Assembly (NCBI GenBank): GCA_030038715.1
Contig: JASHSO010000207.1
Coordinates: 1 to 5,953, forward strand
Length of the DNA: 5,953 bases
Reading direction: 5' to 3'
Origin: Streptosporangiaceae bacterium
Lineage (GTDB): Bacteria > Actinomycetota > Actinomycetes > Streptosporangiales > Streptosporangiaceae
The notes under the pieces were generated by a model, which was given only the letters and a program-made list of their open reading frames with translations, was not told where the DNA came from and ran no database searches. Shown in pieces: positions 4,798-5,953 of this stretch. The translations under genes were made by a program, and so were the position numbers. The first letter of the stretch is position 1. Every line of letters starts with the position of its first letter.

Positions 4798-5953
4798 GCG
4801 ATTGTCGGCCAGGGCGCTGTCGGTTGGCGCGCTGTCGGTTGGCGCGCTGTCACCCCAAGCTGCGTCGGTGTCGTCGCAGAACTCGCCATCCGCCTCGGCG
4901 TCTTCCTGCTGCGGGCTCTCGATAGCTTCGGGCTCCAGCGGCAGCGCGATGCCGAAAGTCGCTCCCTCGCCCGGCTTGGAGTCCACCCAGCTCACGCCTC
5001 CGTGCGCGGCCACCAGCGCGGCGACAATGGCCAAGCCCAAGCCAGCGCCTCCGCGCGGCCTGGCCTGGTCGGCCCGGTAGAACCGCTCGAACACGCGATC
5101 CGCTTGCTCGGCAGAAAGGCCTGGCCCGGAGTCTCTGACCTCCAGCACGGCCGCCGTTGCGGGCTTGCCTGAGTTTGCCGTGGCGCCGCCGCTGCTGGCG
5201 GCGCCACTACCCGCCAGCTCGTCCATCCGGCCGCCGCGCAACCTGACCTCGATCGGCGTACCGTCCGGGGTGTGCGTCAGCGCGTTGCTCATCAGGTTGC
5301 CAATCACCTGGCGCAGCCGGACCTCGTCACCGCGCAGCAGCAGTGCGGCGCCCGGCATCACGGTGAGCGCGATATCTCTGTCCGGCGCGACGACTCGCGC
5401 GTCGTGCACCGCGTCTGCGGCCAGGGTCAGTAGGTCGACGGGGCGGTTCTCGAGTGGGCGCTGCTGGTCGAGTCTGGCCAGCAGCAGCATGTCCTCGACG
5501 AGAATGCCCATCCGAGCGGACTCCTGCTCGACCCGGCGCATGATTCGGTCGAGGTCCGCCCGAGCAAGCTGCCCGTTCCCGTCCGGCGCGGTTCCCGCGG
5601 GGATGGAGCCGCCTGGCTCACCGTCCGGCGCGGTTCCCGCGGGGATCAAGCCGCCCGGCTCACCGCCCGGCACGGAGAGGGCGCGGGCTTCCGGCTCGCC
5701 GGATTCACCGCCGACCGCTATCCCGCCACGCTGGCGGTAGTACTCGGCGAACCCGCGGATCGCTGTCAGCGGTGTCCGAAGCTCGTGACTGGCATCGGCG
5801 ACGAACTGGCGCATCCTCTCCTCGGACCGGCGCGCCTCGCGAGCCGACTCCGACCGGGCACGGAACGCGGTCTCGATCTGGCCGAGCATGATGTTGAGCG
5901 ACCGCCCGAGCCTGCCAACCTCCGTTCGCGGGTCCCGCTCCGGCACCCGCTGT
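4747..5953 (-). CDS. sensor histidine kinase, 5' end outside window
   Basis: This is the C-terminal part of a membrane sensor kinase; the sensor and membrane regions lie beyond the right edge. Residues are counted from the GTG codon at 5946, which is not a real start because it falls inside HAMP. The end of HAMP (TEVGRLGRSLNIML) is at 8-21. The DHp phosphoacceptor is H54 in ASHELRTP, with its second helix at about 128-160. The ATPase domain has N box N217/N221, G1 DSGPG at 272-276, F box FERFY at 286-290 and G2 GGAGLGLAIV at 299-308. The kinase would autophosphorylate H54 and pass phosphate to a response regulator, probably encoded further right. The core resembles actinobacterial kinases of the TrcS/CutS kind. 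Three low-complexity additions stand out: a tandem repeat within DHp (about 75-124), a Gly/Ala/Ser loop (244-262) and an acidic repetitive tail (338-399). The 3' end overlaps the exporter gene by 51 bp. Confidence 0.93.
   Translation of the reverse strand, partial: QRVPERDPRTEVGRLGRSLNIMLGQIETAFRARSESAREARRSEERMRQFVADASHELRTPLTAIRGFAEYYRQRGGIAVGGESGEPEARALSVPGGEPGGLIPAGTAPDGEPGGSIPAGTAPDGNGQLARADLDRIMRRVEQESARMGILVEDMLLLARLDQQRPLENRPVDLLTLAADAVHDARVVAPDRDIALTVMPGAALLLRGDEVRLRQVIGNLMSNALTHTPDGTPIEVRLRGGRMDELAGSGAASSGGATANSGKPATAAVLEVRDSGPGLSAEQADRVFERFYRADQARPRGGAGLGLAIVAALVAAHGGVSWVDSKPGEGATFGIALPLEPEAIESPQQEDAEADGEFCDDTDAAWGDSAPTDSAPTDSALADNRSGAGGPARDRGSSADR
4814..4851 (-). repeat. 15-bp tandem repeat in kinase tail
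   Basis: Two exact copies of a 15-bp unit (plus-strand GCGCTGTCGGTTGGC, 4814-4828 and 4829-4843) are followed by 8 bases of a third. On the coding strand the in-frame unit encodes five residues, giving DSAPTDSAPTDSA near the protein's C-terminus. A decayed relative may extend leftward to about 4798. The unit length is a multiple of three, so copy changes keep the frame. Confidence 0.9.
5180..5207. repeat. perfect 11-bp inverted repeat within kinase gene
   Basis: GTGGCGCCGCC (5180-5190) is the exact reverse complement of 5197-5207 around a 6-nt loop, GCTGCT. It falls in the part of the histidine-kinase gene that encodes the Gly/Ala/Ser-rich loop of the ATPase domain, just before the strand leading into the G1 box. 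The coincidence of palindrome and apparent insertion may record a small duplication or insertion event; no known element is recognisable. Confidence 0.7.
5581..5664 (-). repeat. two-copy 42-bp tandem repeat in DHp coding region
   Basis: The 42-bp unit at 5581-5622 is repeated at 5623-5664 with 39 of 42 bases identical, and traces of a third copy start at 5665 (GCCCGGCA). Each copy encodes 14 residues of the form EPGGxIPAGTAPDG. The copies lie between the two helices of the histidine kinase's dimerisation domain. The near identity suggests a recent duplication. Confidence 0.95.

Noticed and set aside
5165..5740. Plus-strand frame of 191 codons opposite the histidine kinase
   Set aside because: It is antisense to the catalytic core of the kinase, Ser/Pro/Arg-rich and without recognisable motifs.

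Overview
The window is high-GC DNA with G/C-rich third codon positions, GTG starts, Ala/Arg/Gly-rich proteins and a tRNA gene without an encoded CCA end. This points to an actinomycete; I cannot name the species. It reads as ordinary chromosome. I see no transposase, integrase, CRISPR array, phage gene or rRNA.

Left part (1-1706). A tRNA-Lys(CUU) gene and, upstream of it, a gene for an OrdL/DadA-like FAD-dependent amine oxidase both read leftward. A nested hairpin lies just past the oxidase stop codon. Positions 1-110 hold no gene I can support.

Middle (1707-3242). A 47-bp divergent gap with a small palindrome separates the oxidase from a rightward pair: a PtpA-type low-molecular-weight tyrosine phosphatase, then, 4 bp later, a fructosamine-kinase-family protein. 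This phosphatase-kinase neighbourhood is known from other bacteria and fits repair of sugar-damaged (glycated) proteins. The phosphatase would remove the 5-phosphate from ribulosamine/erythrulosamine 5-phosphate adducts, and the kinase would phosphorylate O3 so that the adduct falls off. The end of the kinase gene carries two overlapping, mutually exclusive perfect GC hairpins.

Right part (3243-5953). A 14-TM DHA2 (EmrB/QacA-type) MFS exporter reads rightward and overlaps tail-to-tail by 51 bp with a leftward sensor histidine kinase. The kinase runs off the right edge inside its HAMP domain. It is otherwise canonical but carries three low-complexity insertions: a 2 x 42-bp tandem repeat inside the DHp helical hairpin, a Gly/Ala/Ser loop over a perfect palindrome in the ATPase domain, and a 15-bp repeat in an acidic C-terminal tail. 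Its response regulator is probably beyond the right edge.

The most interesting items are the deglycation pair with its unusual kinase insertion and divergent flavoenzyme neighbour, the competing hairpins at 3204-3255, and the repeat expansion in the histidine-kinase dimerisation domain. I did not find a clearly undescribed multi-gene system.
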